From assembly GCA_013388985.1 (NCBI GenBank), contig JACAEF010000068.1, forward strand, positions 1-41,479: DNA of 41,479 bases, in the 5' to 3' direction. Of the stretch, positions 17,628 to 25,772 are shown in pieces. The translations under genes and the position numbers were made by a program. The stretch's first letter is position 1; each line of letters opens with the position of its first letter. The DNA comes from Rhodocyclaceae bacterium. GTDB taxonomy: Bacteria; Pseudomonadota; Gammaproteobacteria; Burkholderiales; Rhodocyclaceae. The notes under the pieces were generated by a model. It saw only the letters and a program-made list of their open reading frames with translations, was not told the origin of the DNA and searched no databases.

Positions 17628-17984
17628 TCAGACCATCTTGCCGCGATAGACCACCATGTTGGCGCCCTGGCTCTGCTTGAAATTGTCGTAGCCGATCAGG
17701 CGCACGTGGTTAGTGGGGTTGGCCTTGTGGCAGGCCTCGAGCTCGGCGAGGATGCGATCGACATCGGTCTCGCCGAACATCGGCAGCTTCCACATGTACC
17801 AGTAGTGCAGATGGGCGTTTTCCGGTTCGGTATGCTCGATGGCCGGGTTCCAGCCGTTCTTGACGATCCATTCGACCTGCTTGCGGATCTGCTCGGGCGT
17901 CATCGGCGGCAGGTAGGAAAAGGTGCCCATCTTGCGGCTGGCCGGGTCGGACAGGCGGGATGCGTAGTCTTGTACGTCGCTCAT
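17628..17984 (-). CDS. cbbS: Form I RubisCO small subunit
   Basis: Small subunit of the L8S8 form I enzyme; caps the large-subunit octamer and is needed for activity. It has 118 residues, normal for form IA. Family signature: [21 protein letters not shown] (19-39), then [11 protein letters not shown] and [13 protein letters not shown]. The ATG at 17984 has an AAGGAA site. It is separated from cbbL by an unusual 187 bases, most of it a palindromic element. A terminator-like hairpin follows its stop. Confidence 0.97.
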   Translation of the reverse strand: MSDVQDYASRLSDPASRKMGTFSYLPPMTPEQIRKQVEWIVKNGWNPAIEHTEPENAHLHYWYMWKLPMFGETDVDRILAELEACHKANPTNHVRLIGYDNFKQSQGANMVVYRGKMV

Positions 17985-18028
17985 GTTTCGTTCCTTTCAA
18001 AGAGAGTTCGTTTGGCGGTTGGGGTTAG

Positions 18029-18171
18029 GGAAACGCTGAAGAAAGCAGCGAGCGGGATGGGATGCAAGACGCACGGAGCGCAGGAGGCGAGAGATACCTA
18101 GAAGGTAGGCGAGCCTCCGGGCACCGCGCAACGCAGCAGACCGCCCGCGCAGCAATTTATTCGGCGTTTCC
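18029..18171. repeat. 143-bp imperfect palindromic element between cbbL and cbbS
   Basis: Ends are GGAAACGCTGAA (18029-18040) and TTCGGCGTTTCC (18160-18171), which match as inverted repeats at 11 of 12 positions. Further arms pair inward (GGAGGC 18083-18088 with GCCTCC 18113-18118) to a centre TACCT-AGA-AGGTA at 18095-18107. The element abuts the cbbL stop codon (18172-18174) exactly. It may be a MITE-like or REP-like insertion, or a structured mRNA spacer. No coding frame inside looks real. Confidence 0.7.
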
Positions 18172-19593
18172 TTAGCGGTGCTGGACATCGAGCTTGTCGA
18201 CCACATCGAACTCGAACTTGATTTCCTTCCAGGTTTCCATCGCCACCTTGAGTTCGGGGCTGGACTTCGCCGCATTGGTGAGGATGTCCTTGCCTTCCTT
18301 CTCGAGCTGGCGGCCTTCGTTCCTCGCCTGCACGCAGGCTTCCAGCGCGACGCGGTTGGCCGCGGCGCCGGCGGCGTTGCCCCACGGGTGGCCCAGCGTG
18401 CCGCCGCCGAACTGCAGCACGGAATCGTTGCCGAAGATCGACACCAGCGCCGGCATGTGCCAGACATGGATGCCACCCGAGGCGACTGGCAGCACGCCGG
18501 GCATCGGGCCCCAATCCTGATCGAAGAAGATGCCCTTGGAACGGTCGGCCTTGATGTGGCGCTCGCGCATCAGGTTGATCCAGCCGATGGTCGCCTCGCG
18601 GTCGCCTTCGAGCTTGCCGACCACGGTGCCGGAGTGCAGGTGGTCGCCGCCGATCAGGCGCAGGAGCTTCGCCAGCACGCGGAAGTTGATGCCGTGGTTG
18701 GGGTTGCGGTCGATCACGCCATGCATCGCGCGGTGCACGTGCAGCAGCATGCCGTTCTTGCGGCACCACTTCGACAGCGAGGTATGCGCCGCCCAGCCGA
18801 CCGTCAGATAGTCGGACATGATGATCGGCGTGCCCAGTTCCTTGGCGAATTCGGCGCGCTCCATCATCTCCTCGAAAGTGCCGGCGGTCACGTTCATGTA
18901 GTGGCCCTTGCGCTCTCCGGTCTCGGCTTCGGCCTTCTCGATGGCTTCCTGACAGAACAGGAAGCGGTCGCGCCAGCGCATGAAAGGCTGCGAGTTGACG
19001 TTCTCGTCGTCCTTGGTGAAGTCGAGGCCACCGCGCAGGCACTCATAGACGGCGCGGCCGTAGTTCTTGGCCGAGAGGCCCAGCTTCGGCTTGATGGTGC
19101 AGCCCAACAGCGGCCGGCCGTACTTGTCCATCTTGTCGCGCTCGACCTGGATGCCGTGGGGGGGGCCTGGGCAGGTGGTGACGAACCAGAGCGGGAAGCG
19201 CACGTCTTCCAGTCGCAGCGAGCGCACCGCCTTGAAGCCGAACACGTTGCCGACCAGCGAGGTGAACACGTTGACGACCGAGCCTTCCTCGAAGAGATCC
19301 ATCGGATAGGCGATGAAGGCGTAGAAGGCTTCGTCGTTGCCCGGCACGTCCTCGATCGCGTAGGCGCGGCCCTTGTAGTATTCGAGGTCGGTCAAGAGAT
19401 CGGTCCACACGGTGGTCCAGGTCGCCGTCGAGGATTCTGCGGCCACCGCGGCGGCGGCCTCCTCGCGCGAGACGCCCGCCTGGGGCACCACCTTGAACAC
19501 GGCGAGGATGTCGGAATCCTTCACCTGGTAATCCGGCTGCCAGTACATCGTGCGGTACTCTTTGACGCCGGCGTCGTATTTCTTTGCGGCCAT
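18172..19593 (-). CDS. cbbL: Form IA RubisCO large subunit
   Basis: Catalytic subunit of form I RubisCO. It has 473 residues, the form IA length. K168 in TIKPKLGL, carbamylated K194 in GLDFTKDDE with D196 and E197, HIS-rich HRAMHG, loop 6 [12 protein letters not shown] and [13 protein letters not shown] are all intact; offsets from spinach numbering are 7. The C-terminus ([14 protein letters not shown] type) is form IA. Residues 134-146 read [13 protein letters not shown] where many form IA proteins, as I remember them, have AYVKTCGGPPH; this may be a lineage variant. The ATG at 19593 follows AAGGAG. It is first of cbbLSQO-aldolase-orf123 and divergent from a second cbbR. cbbQO genes without carboxysome genes suggest a cytosolic enzyme. 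Confidence 0.97.
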   Translation of the reverse strand: MAAKKYDAGVKEYRTMYWQPDYQVKDSDILAVFKVVPQAGVSREEAAAAVAAESSTATWTTVWTDLLTDLEYYKGRAYAIEDVPGNDEAFYAFIAYPMDLFEEGSVVNVFTSLVGNVFGFKAVRSLRLEDVRFPLWFVTTCPGPPHGIQVERDKMDKYGRPLLGCTIKPKLGLSAKNYGRAVYECLRGGLDFTKDDENVNSQPFMRWRDRFLFCQEAIEKAEAETGERKGHYMNVTAGTFEEMMERAEFAKELGTPIIMSDYLTVGWAAHTSLSKWCRKNGMLLHVHRAMHGVIDRNPNHGINFRVLAKLLRLIGGDHLHSGTVVGKLEGDREATIGWINLMRERHIKADRSKGIFFDQDWGPMPGVLPVASGGIHVWHMPALVSIFGNDSVLQFGGGTLGHPWGNAAGAAANRVALEACVQARNEGRQLEKEGKDILTNAAKSSPELKVAMETWKEIKFEFDVVDKLDVQHR

Positions 19594-19662
19594 GCCTCTC
19601 TCCTTAAGTGGTTGCGAAAGTCCCGAGCGACTCGGGATGGCAGGCAGTATGGCCGCGGACTC

Positions 19663-19700
19663 GAATTTATAAAACTGAATAGTTTTTAGACTTGTAATTC
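19663..19700. promoter_or_regulatory. Putative operator and promoter region of cbbL / second cbbR
   Basis: AT-rich island in the 128-base divergent gap. It holds AAAACT-GAAT-AGTTTT (19671-19686, perfect dyad) nested in GAATT (19663-19667) and AATTC (19696-19700). The ATAAR-N15-YTTAT pattern of the other CBB promoters is absent. Probably the site of the second CbbR; inference. Confidence 0.5.
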
Positions 19701-19721
19701 ATTTTTATGTAGTATTTGATC

Positions 19722-20615
19722 ATGCGTTTCAGCCTGCGCCAACTGCACATCTTCGAGGCCGTCGCCCGCCATCTCTCCTACACACGCGCGGCGGAGGAAC
19801 TGCATCTGACCCAGCCGGCCGTCTTCACGCAGGTCAGGCAGCTCGAAGACGGCGTCGGTCTGCCGCTCTTGGAGCGCATCGGCAAACAGTTGCACTTGAC
19901 CGCGGCCGGGCGGGAAGTGCTGGCCGCTTGCCGCGAGACGAGGGATGCCTTGGAGCGTCTCGAAATGCGGCTGGCCGACATGCAGGGCTTGAAGCGCGGA
20001 CGCCTGCGCGTGGCGATCGTGACCACGGCGAAATATCTCGTGCCGCGCCTGCTGGGAGAGTTCTGCGCCCGCTATCCCGGCATCGAGGCCGCGCTCACCG
20101 TCACCAACCGCGAGAAGCTGCTGGCGCGCCTGGCCGCCAACGAGGACGATCTGGTCGTGCTGGGCATGCCGCCGGAAAACCTCGACGTCGTGGCCTTGCC
20201 GATCGCCGACAACCCGCTCGCGGTGATCGCGCGCAGCGACCATCCGCTCGCCGGCATGAAAGCGATCCCGCTCGAGCGGCTCGCCCAGGAGCCTTTCATC
20301 CTGCGCGAGCCGGGCTCGGGCACGCGCCTGGCCGTGGAGCGGCATTTCGCCCAGCACGGCCTCGCGCTGCGCGTGCGCATGGAGCTCGGCAGCAACGAGG
20401 CGATCAAGCAGGCCATCGCCGGCGGCCTCGGCATCTCGGTGCTATCGACCCACACGCTGGCGCTCGAAGGCGACGGCGGCTTGCTGCAGCCGCTCGATGT
20501 CAAGGGGTTTCCGCTGCTGCGCAAGTGGTATGTCGCCTACCCGTCAGGCAAGCATTTGTCCTCGGTGGCCGAAGCCTTTCTCGGCCATCTGCTCGGCCAC
20601 GGTCGGAATCCCTGA
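19722..20615 (+). CDS. cbbR: CbbR, LysR-type regulator (form I side)
   Basis: Second LysR-type CBB regulator, 297 residues, divergent from cbbL. It aligns over its length with the CbbR at 11889: RQLHIFEAVARHLSYTRAA, LTQPAV, TTAKYLVPRLLGEF, REPGSGTR, LGSNEAIKQAIAGGLG. In the recognition helix the normally conserved Ser after QPAV is Phe (QPAVFTQVRQLE; codon TTC). The dyad before cbbL also differs from the operators next to the other CbbR. I chose the ATG at 19722; a TTG at 19716 is possible, and no clear ribosome site is seen. It presumably activates cbbLSQO and the aldolase. It ends convergently with the 159-residue gene, with a dispersed-repeat copy between. Confidence 0.92.
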   Translation: MRFSLRQLHIFEAVARHLSYTRAAEELHLTQPAVFTQVRQLEDGVGLPLLERIGKQLHLTAAGREVLAACRETRDALERLEMRLADMQGLKRGRLRVAIVTTAKYLVPRLLGEFCARYPGIEAALTVTNREKLLARLAANEDDLVVLGMPPENLDVVALPIADNPLAVIARSDHPLAGMKAIPLERLAQEPFILREPGSGTRLAVERHFAQHGLALRVRMELGSNEAIKQAIAGGLGISVLSTHTLALEGDGGLLQPLDVKGFPLLRKWYVAYPSGKHLSSVAEAFLGHLLGHGRNP

Positions 20616-20640
20616 AAATTCGGCGCTGGCGACACGGCAC
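20615..20640 (-). repeat. 25-bp dispersed repeat, copy 4 (26 bp)
   Basis: Read on the minus strand: GTGCCGT, GTCG, CCAGCGCCGAATTTT (one extra A). It lies in the 34-base gap between the convergent ends of cbbR and the next gene. Confidence 0.72.
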
Positions 20641-20649
20641 TTGCCGCCG

Positions 20650-21129
20650 TCAATGACGTTGCGGCGCTTTCCACAGCGTCACGGTCACCCCGAGCTTGCC
20701 GACGAAGCCCTTGGCATAGAGGCCGTTCAGGCGCAGCCGCGGCCCGCCTTCGGGCAACGCCGACAGGACGATTTCGGTCAATTGCTCATCACTCAGCCGG
20801 GTCGCGCCTTCCGCGTGCCAGAGCTTGACGTGCCCGCAGGCGTCCCGATCGACGAGCAAGGCCTTGTCCACGGGCGCCGCCGGCAGGCGGATCAACACTC
20901 CTTCCGGCAACTCGTAGGCGCGGGCCGGGCCGAATTCGGTGGTCCGTTCCGGTCCGCCGTCGGGGGTTGCGCTCGCCATCAGCTCCAGCGCCGTGTCGTC
21001 GTCCAGCTGGCTCGCCCCTTCACCATGCCAGACGACGAAACCCTGCGGCTCCTGCTGGATCAGCAGCACGTTGTCCTCGGCGTGCGCCGTGGCGACGAGG
21101 CACAGCCACAGCAGCGAAAGGAGCCTCAC
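20650..21129 (-). CDS. Small exported protein with internal duplication, function unknown
   Basis: Not recognised. From the GTG at 21129 it has 159 residues. The first 17 (RLLSLLWLCLVATAHA) form a signal peptide with an AxA-type cleavage site before EDN, so a periplasmic location is likely. Two repeats follow: about 20-61, with GFVVWHGEGASQL and ATPDGGP, and about 90-131, with GHVKLWHAEGATRL and ALPEGGP. The WH(G/A)EGA(S/T) core and the (T/L)P(D/E)GGP end are shared. The GTG overlaps the TGA of the upstream thioredoxin-like gene (GTGA), so the two are translated in coupling. An in-frame GTG at 21141 would add four residues. Redox partnership with the neighbour is possible but it has only one mature cysteine. 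Confidence 0.7.
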   Translation of the reverse strand: MRLLSLLWLCLVATAHAEDNVLLIQQEPQGFVVWHGEGASQLDDDTALELMASATPDGGPERTTEFGPARAYELPEGVLIRLPAAPVDKALLVDRDACGHVKLWHAEGATRLSDEQLTEIVLSALPEGGPRLRLNGLYAKGFVGKLGVTVTLWKAPQRH

Positions 21130-21683
21130 TCCGACTTCCACTTGATCGAGCAGCCGATGGAGGGAATCTGCTCGCGCGGACCCTGGCCGGTCTGGGCGAT
21201 CTGCTTCATCGCCTCGAACAGGTCGCGGCGGACATTTTCCGGTGCGGTTTCCTTGCGCGATTCGTCCAGCCGGCCGCGATACTGCAGTTCGAGATCAGCG
21301 TTGAAGCCGAAGAAGTCCGGCGTGCACACCGCGCCGTAGGCCTTGGCGACCTCCTGCGTCTCGTCGAGCACATAGGGGAACGGAAACTGCTTCTCGCGCG
21401 CGATCCTCACCATGTTGTCCCAGGAATCCTCGGGATAGTCGGTCGGATCGTTGGACATGATCGCGATCGCGCCGATGCCGTGCTGCTTGAGCTCCTTCGT
21501 GTCGCGCACGATGCGGTCGATCACCGCTTTCACATAGGGGCAGTGGTTGCAGATGAACATCACCAACAGGCCGTTCGGCCCACGCGCGGCAGCGAGGTTG
21601 TAGCGCCGGCCGTCGACGCCGGGCAGATCGAAATCGACGGCCTTCCAGCCGAAATCGCAAACGGGGGTGGGGGTGCTGACCAT
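21126..21683 (-). CDS. Thioredoxin-fold, AhpC/TSA-like family protein
   Basis: A 185-residue thioredoxin-fold protein of the AhpC/TSA-Redoxin group, no signal peptide. VMFICNHCPYVKAV holds the two-cysteine motif CNHC (Cys45, Cys48) at the position of the thioredoxin active site. GAVCTPDFFGFN provides the cis-Pro region (CTPD). Members of this group are usually annotated as thioredoxin family or peroxiredoxin-like; the reaction is not established. The ATG at 21683 follows GGAGAGAG. It stands 15 bases after the large DUF748 gene and overlaps the next small gene by four bases, so all three form an operon. Confidence 0.85.
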   Translation of the reverse strand: MVSTPTPVCDFGWKAVDFDLPGVDGRRYNLAAARGPNGLLVMFICNHCPYVKAVIDRIVRDTKELKQHGIGAIAIMSNDPTDYPEDSWDNMVRIAREKQFPFPYVLDETQEVAKAYGAVCTPDFFGFNADLELQYRGRLDESRKETAPENVRRDLFEAMKQIAQTGQGPREQIPSIGCSIKWKSE

Positions 21684-21698
21684 TTTTTGCTCTCTCCT

Positions 21699-24600
21699 TC
21701 AGTTGTCGGTTTTCGCCGTTTCCAGCGCCATGCGCAGGGCGATGCCGCGAGCCGAGACCTCCTCCGCCTTCGCCTTTTCCGGCGGCGCGGTGCGCAGCCG
21801 CTGCGGCGGCACGCCCGCGGCTTCGAGCAGCGCGCGCAGCGTCTCGCTGCGCTGCTGCGCGAGCTCCTGCAATCGGGCATCCGGAATCTCTTCGCGTTCG
21901 CGCAGGCGATCGTACAACACGGCGTAGAAGTCGGCCCCCTTGAGGCGGGACACCTCATCCTCGCTCAAGGTCTTCTTCTCGCGCAGCAGGCCGGAAAGCC
22001 GCGAGACGAGCCTGCCGGCGACGCTTTCTTCGAGCTGGCCGGGATTGGCCTTGCGGAAAGCTTCCTTCAGCGCGGCGAGCTCAGCCGCGCCGAAACGTTC
22101 CTTGTAGAGGGCTTCGAGCGCCTCGCGGACCTTCGGCTGCTGGGTCGACATCGGGCCGGGATCGCCGCTCTCCGGCACCGACTGGCCGGAGCGCACCAGC
22201 ACGGCGCGGCGCAGGCGCACATCCTGCAACGCGCTGCGATCGGCATCGGCATAGACACCGGTCAGCGTGAGCACGAGCTTCGGCCGCTTGCCCAGCGCGG
22301 TGGCGAGTTTCATCGCCCTCTCGCGCTCCGGCGGTGAAAGCTGCATCATCCCTGCCTCGAAAGCGACCTCTTCGAGCGGTTCCCCGCTGCCGAACAGCGC
22401 GCCGAGCGCGCGGAAGGGCGCGGTGACGATCTTGGTCAGGACATTGGTGATCGCCTTCCAGACGAGCGAGCCGTAGCTGAACTGCGGATCGTCGAGGCTG
22501 CCCGAGACCGGCAGGCCGAGATCGATGCGGCCGTCGGAGTCCTGCAGCAGCGCGATCGCCAGATCGAGCGGCAGGTCCTTCGCGCTCGGGCTTTCGACAC
22601 GCTCGCCGAGCACGAGCCGATCCATGATCACCTGATTGTCGCCGGTGAGCTGGCGCTGCTTGATCTTGTATTCGAGATCGAGCGAGAGCTTGCCGGAATC
22701 GATCTTGCGCCCGGCGAACGTCGCCAGATAGGGCGTGAGCCGCGTCATCTCGATGTTGCGGAACTGCACGCGCACATCCAGCCCGTTGGTCGGATTGCCG
22801 AGCTCGACCTGGCCGACGGCGCGCGCCATGCCGTAATCATCGACGGCGCCTTCCAGCTCGATCTGTCCCACCGCCCCGGGCCGGTTCGACAGGCCGGCGA
22901 GGCTGCCCTGCAGATCGTGGATGCGCGTGGCGAACGGCAGGACCAGCGATGCGTCGGCGAAATCCATCTCGCCCTTGACGAAGCGCAGCCGGTCGATGTT
23001 CATCACGAAAGTCGGCGCTGATGACACGGCACCCGCTGCCGGTTTTTCAGCGCTGGCAGCCGGCGATTCCTGAGTGGGCGCCTTCAACACCCTTTTCACG
23101 TTGATGTTCTTGTCCTTGTCGATCAACAGCTGCGTATCGAGACCGGTGAGCACCAGCTCGCCGAGATCGAGCCGATCCGGTGCAAAGGCAAAACGCCGCG
23201 TGGCAAGGCTCCGCCAGGCCAGGAGCGGGCTGGTGCTACCGGGTTCCATCAGGCGCAGATCCTTGAGCGCGAACTCGCCTTTCACGCTCGGCCCCTTCTC
23301 GTCATGGACCGCCCGCCCCTGCATCGACAGCTTGCCATCGGCCAGCGTCAGCGTGGTTTTCGCCGTCAGGAAAGGCTGCGCCGGTTTCAAGGCCAGATTG
23401 GCGAGCCGGAATTCGGCCTCGGCCGCGGCGGTGGCCGGCACGATCCGGCCTTGCGCCTCGAAGCGGCCGCCGCTGGCGACATCGAAAGAAAGCTTCACCG
23501 GCAGCGGCGCGCTCATGTCCTGGCTCACGCCCGCCGCCTCCGCCACGAGATGCTCGAGCGCGAGCTCGAACGCGGGCTGAACGCCGGTGTCGCGCAGCTG
23601 CAGGCCGAGATCGGCCACCTCGACCTGCTCCAGCCGGTAGCGCCAGGGCTTCGCGGTCTCACCGGCGGGCGCGGCCGTCGGCGCCGGTGCCGGCCTGGCG
23701 GGAGCAAGCGTCTTCAATGCCTCGACGAGGTCGAGGCGGCCCTCTCTGTCGCGTTGCAGTTGGACGCGCCCGCCGTCGAGCCGGACCTTGCCGACCGACG
23801 CCATGCGCTCGGCGAGCGCGACCTGGATGTCCTCGACATTCAGCGTGGCGAATCGTGGCGACGGCTCGATGCCCGGCAGCGCGAGCTGGCCGTTACCAAG
23901 GCTCACCGCGGCGATGGCCAATCGCTGGTCGGCGAGTGCGAAGCGGCCGTCCCTGAGCTCGACCGATTCGATGCTGGCCACCGGGCCGGCCGCCTCCTTG
24001 AGCGGGATGCGCAGGCCGGCCAATTTTGCCTGGAGACGATCGACCCGCGCATCGAAACGGCTGCCGTCATTGCCCGCCTGGATATCCGCGGAAAGCGCCA
24101 GTACCCCTTCCGGCGGCGCCGGCAGCGCGGCCTCGAGATAAGGCCCCAGCTTGGCGAGCTGCAGGTCGGCGAGCTCCAGATGCCCGGAAATACGCAGCGG
24201 GTCGAGATCGAGCTTGCCCGCCAGCTCGATGCGCGCGCCGAGCGCCGTGCGCGCGGCGAGCCGGTACTGGCCTTCCTGATCCGGCAGCGTCGACAGTTCC
24301 GTCAGTTCCAGGTCGAGCGGCTCGATGCGCGTGCCGAAGCCTTCGGCGGTGCGGCGCCGGTCGGCATAGTCGATCCTGCCATTGGCCAGTACGAAACTGC
24401 GGATCTCGAGCCGTGGCAGACCTTTCTTCTCCTCGGGCTTTTCTTCCCTGCTCTGCAGCGCATCGAGGAAGGGCGTCCAGTTGAGCTTGCCGGCGGGGAG
24501 CTCGATCAGTGTGGCCGCCAGCCCGTCGATGCGGATCGCGTCGAACACCAGCGCGCGCTGCGTCAGGCTCGCCGCGGACAGGTCGACCAGCAGGCCATCG

Positions 24601-24842
24601 AAGGACAGCAGCGGTTTGCCGTCGGGGTCGTTCAACTGCAGCTTGCCCAGCCGCAGGGCAAACGCGAAAGGATCGAACGCCGGCCGCTCCATGACGAGAT
24701 GGTGGCCGGTCTTTTCCGCAACGAATTTCTCGGCTTGCCATTGGATGAGACGCGGCAGGGCCTGCCAGAGGAACAGCAACGTGGCGACGACGAGCACGCC
24801 GAGGACGAGCGCGATTCTCTTCGGGGACAGGGAGAGTTTCAT
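21699..24842 (-). CDS. Large AsmA/DUF748-like envelope protein
   Basis: A 1047-residue protein with one N-terminal membrane anchor (about 11-28, RIALVLGVLVVATLLFLW) and a very long, repetitive beta-rich periplasmic part of the DUF748/AsmA type. This family belongs to bridge-like proteins thought to move phospholipid between membranes; that role is family inference. The DUF748 signature is seen in FEAGMMQLSPPERERAMKLA and LVLTLTGVYADADR near residue 830-870. A low-complexity linker at about 590-610 (SAEKPAAGAVSSAPTF) contains a copy of the 25-bp dispersed repeat. It starts at 24842, only 37 bases from the divergent rsmE start. Certain as a family member, not as to function. Confidence 0.85.
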   Translation of the reverse strand: MKLSLSPKRIALVLGVLVVATLLFLWQALPRLIQWQAEKFVAEKTGHHLVMERPAFDPFAFALRLGKLQLNDPDGKPLLSFDGLLVDLSAASLTQRALVFDAIRIDGLAATLIELPAGKLNWTPFLDALQSREEKPEEKKGLPRLEIRSFVLANGRIDYADRRRTAEGFGTRIEPLDLELTELSTLPDQEGQYRLAARTALGARIELAGKLDLDPLRISGHLELADLQLAKLGPYLEAALPAPPEGVLALSADIQAGNDGSRFDARVDRLQAKLAGLRIPLKEAAGPVASIESVELRDGRFALADQRLAIAAVSLGNGQLALPGIEPSPRFATLNVEDIQVALAERMASVGKVRLDGGRVQLQRDREGRLDLVEALKTLAPARPAPAPTAAPAGETAKPWRYRLEQVEVADLGLQLRDTGVQPAFELALEHLVAEAAGVSQDMSAPLPVKLSFDVASGGRFEAQGRIVPATAAAEAEFRLANLALKPAQPFLTAKTTLTLADGKLSMQGRAVHDEKGPSVKGEFALKDLRLMEPGSTSPLLAWRSLATRRFAFAPDRLDLGELVLTGLDTQLLIDKDKNINVKRVLKAPTQESPAASAEKPAAGAVSSAPTFVMNIDRLRFVKGEMDFADASLVLPFATRIHDLQGSLAGLSNRPGAVGQIELEGAVDDYGMARAVGQVELGNPTNGLDVRVQFRNIEMTRLTPYLATFAGRKIDSGKLSLDLEYKIKQRQLTGDNQVIMDRLVLGERVESPSAKDLPLDLAIALLQDSDGRIDLGLPVSGSLDDPQFSYGSLVWKAITNVLTKIVTAPFRALGALFGSGEPLEEVAFEAGMMQLSPPERERAMKLATALGKRPKLVLTLTGVYADADRSALQDVRLRRAVLVRSGQSVPESGDPGPMSTQQPKVREALEALYKERFGAAELAALKEAFRKANPGQLEESVAGRLVSRLSGLLREKKTLSEDEVSRLKGADFYAVLYDRLREREEIPDARLQELAQQRSETLRALLEAAGVPPQRLRTAPPEKAKAEEVSARGIALRMALETAKTDN
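23008..23032 (-). repeat. 25-bp dispersed repeat, copy 5 (inside the DUF748 gene)
   Basis: Read on the minus strand: GTGCCGT, GTCA, TCAGCGCCGACTTT. It is in the same orientation as the gene and encodes AVSSAPTF in an Ala-rich linker. Confidence 0.72.
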
Positions 24843-24879
24843 CGTCTAAGCCGTTTCGGGCTTGTGGAATAATGCGGAA

Positions 24880-25761
24880 ATGATACCGCGCTTCCATTGC
24901 CCCGTTCCGCTCGCCCCGGGCGCGCTGGTCGAACTGCCCGCAGCAATCGCGCATCACGCGCTCAAGGTGCTGCGCATGAAGGACGGCGACGCCCTCGTGC
25001 TCTTCGATGGCACCGGCGGCGAATGGCGCGCGACGCTGAAAGTCGGGCGACCGCTTGCAGCGGAGGGGGCCCCACGCAGTGGGGGCGAAGCGTCCGCAAG
25101 CGGGATGCGCGACGCCGGGTTCCGAAGCGCGGCCGACCCATCCGCCTCCTCGGTCGCATCCCCGCAAGCGGGGCCCCTGCTCCAGGCTCCGGCGTCGCCT
25201 CGTGGCACGGCACTCGCGCTGTTGCACGAGTTCGAGGAGCGCGAGAGCGAATCGCCGCTTGCCGTCACGCTCGTGCAGGCGCTGCCCGCCGGCGACAAGA
25301 TGGACTGGGTGGTCGAGAAATGCATCGAGCTGGGCGTGGCCGCGATCCAGCCGGTCGCCGCGAAGCGCAGCGTGATGCGCCTGACGCCTGATCGCATGGC
25401 GCGACGCATCGCGCATTGGAACGCGATCGCCCGCGCCGCCTGCGAGCAGTGCGGCCGCAACCGCGTGCCGCCGGTCTTGCCGGTCCTTGACCTGCCTCAA
25501 TACCTAGCCCAGACGCAGACGCAGAATGCCTGCCGCCTGCTGCTCTCGCCACACGGCAGCCAGGCCCTGCGCGCGCAGGCGAAGCCGGCGGCACCCATCG
25601 TGGCGATGATCGGGCCCGAGGGTGGCTGGGACGAAGGAGAGATCGCCGCCGCGCGCGCGGCGGGTTTTGCCGAGCTGCGCCTCGGCCCGCGCGTGCTGCG
25701 CACCGAGACCGCTGGCGCCGCGCTGCTGGCCGCTTTGCAGGCGCTGTGGGGCGATTTTTAG
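24880..25761 (+). CDS. rsmE: 16S rRNA (uracil-1498-N3) methyltransferase with in-frame insertion
   Basis: RsmE methylates U1498 of 16S rRNA at N3 using SAM. SPOUT-fold motifs are intact: LVQALPAGDKMDWVVEKCIELGV, AACEQCGRNRVP, IGPEGGWDEGE and LGPRVLRTETA, which form the SAM knot. It has 293 residues, against about 243 in E. coli. The extra roughly 50 residues (about 56-108; RPLAAEGAPRSGGE to PASPRGT) sit inside the N-terminal RNA-binding barrel, between EWRATLK and ALLHEFEERESESPL. They are encoded by a GC-rich palindromic repeat that kept the frame. I chose the ATG at 24880; a TTG at 24862 is less likely. It is followed by the phosphotransferase gene after 11 bases. Confidence 0.92.
   Translation: MIPRFHCPVPLAPGALVELPAAIAHHALKVLRMKDGDALVLFDGTGGEWRATLKVGRPLAAEGAPRSGGEASASGMRDAGFRSAADPSASSVASPQAGPLLQAPASPRGTALALLHEFEERESESPLAVTLVQALPAGDKMDWVVEKCIELGVAAIQPVAAKRSVMRLTPDRMARRIAHWNAIARAACEQCGRNRVPPVLPVLDLPQYLAQTQTQNACRLLLSPHGSQALRAQAKPAAPIVAMIGPEGGWDEGEIAAARAAGFAELRLGPRVLRTETAGAALLAALQALWGDF
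25047..25200. repeat. Palindromic repeat inserted in frame in rsmE
   Basis: About 154 bases of GC-rich sequence with inverted arms: 25100-25113 pairs with 25153-25165, and CCCCGC-AA-GCGGGG is a local hairpin. It divides an otherwise conserved gene without breaking its frame. Boundaries are estimated from protein comparison with E. coli RsmE. Confidence 0.6.
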
Positions 25762-25772
25762 GGGAGACGCAC

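Noticed and set aside
17549-19721. Carboxysome association of the form IA RubisCO
   Set aside because: No csoS2, shell or carboxysomal carbonic anhydrase gene is seen; cbbQO after cbbLS indicates the non-carboxysomal type, though such genes could lie outside the window.
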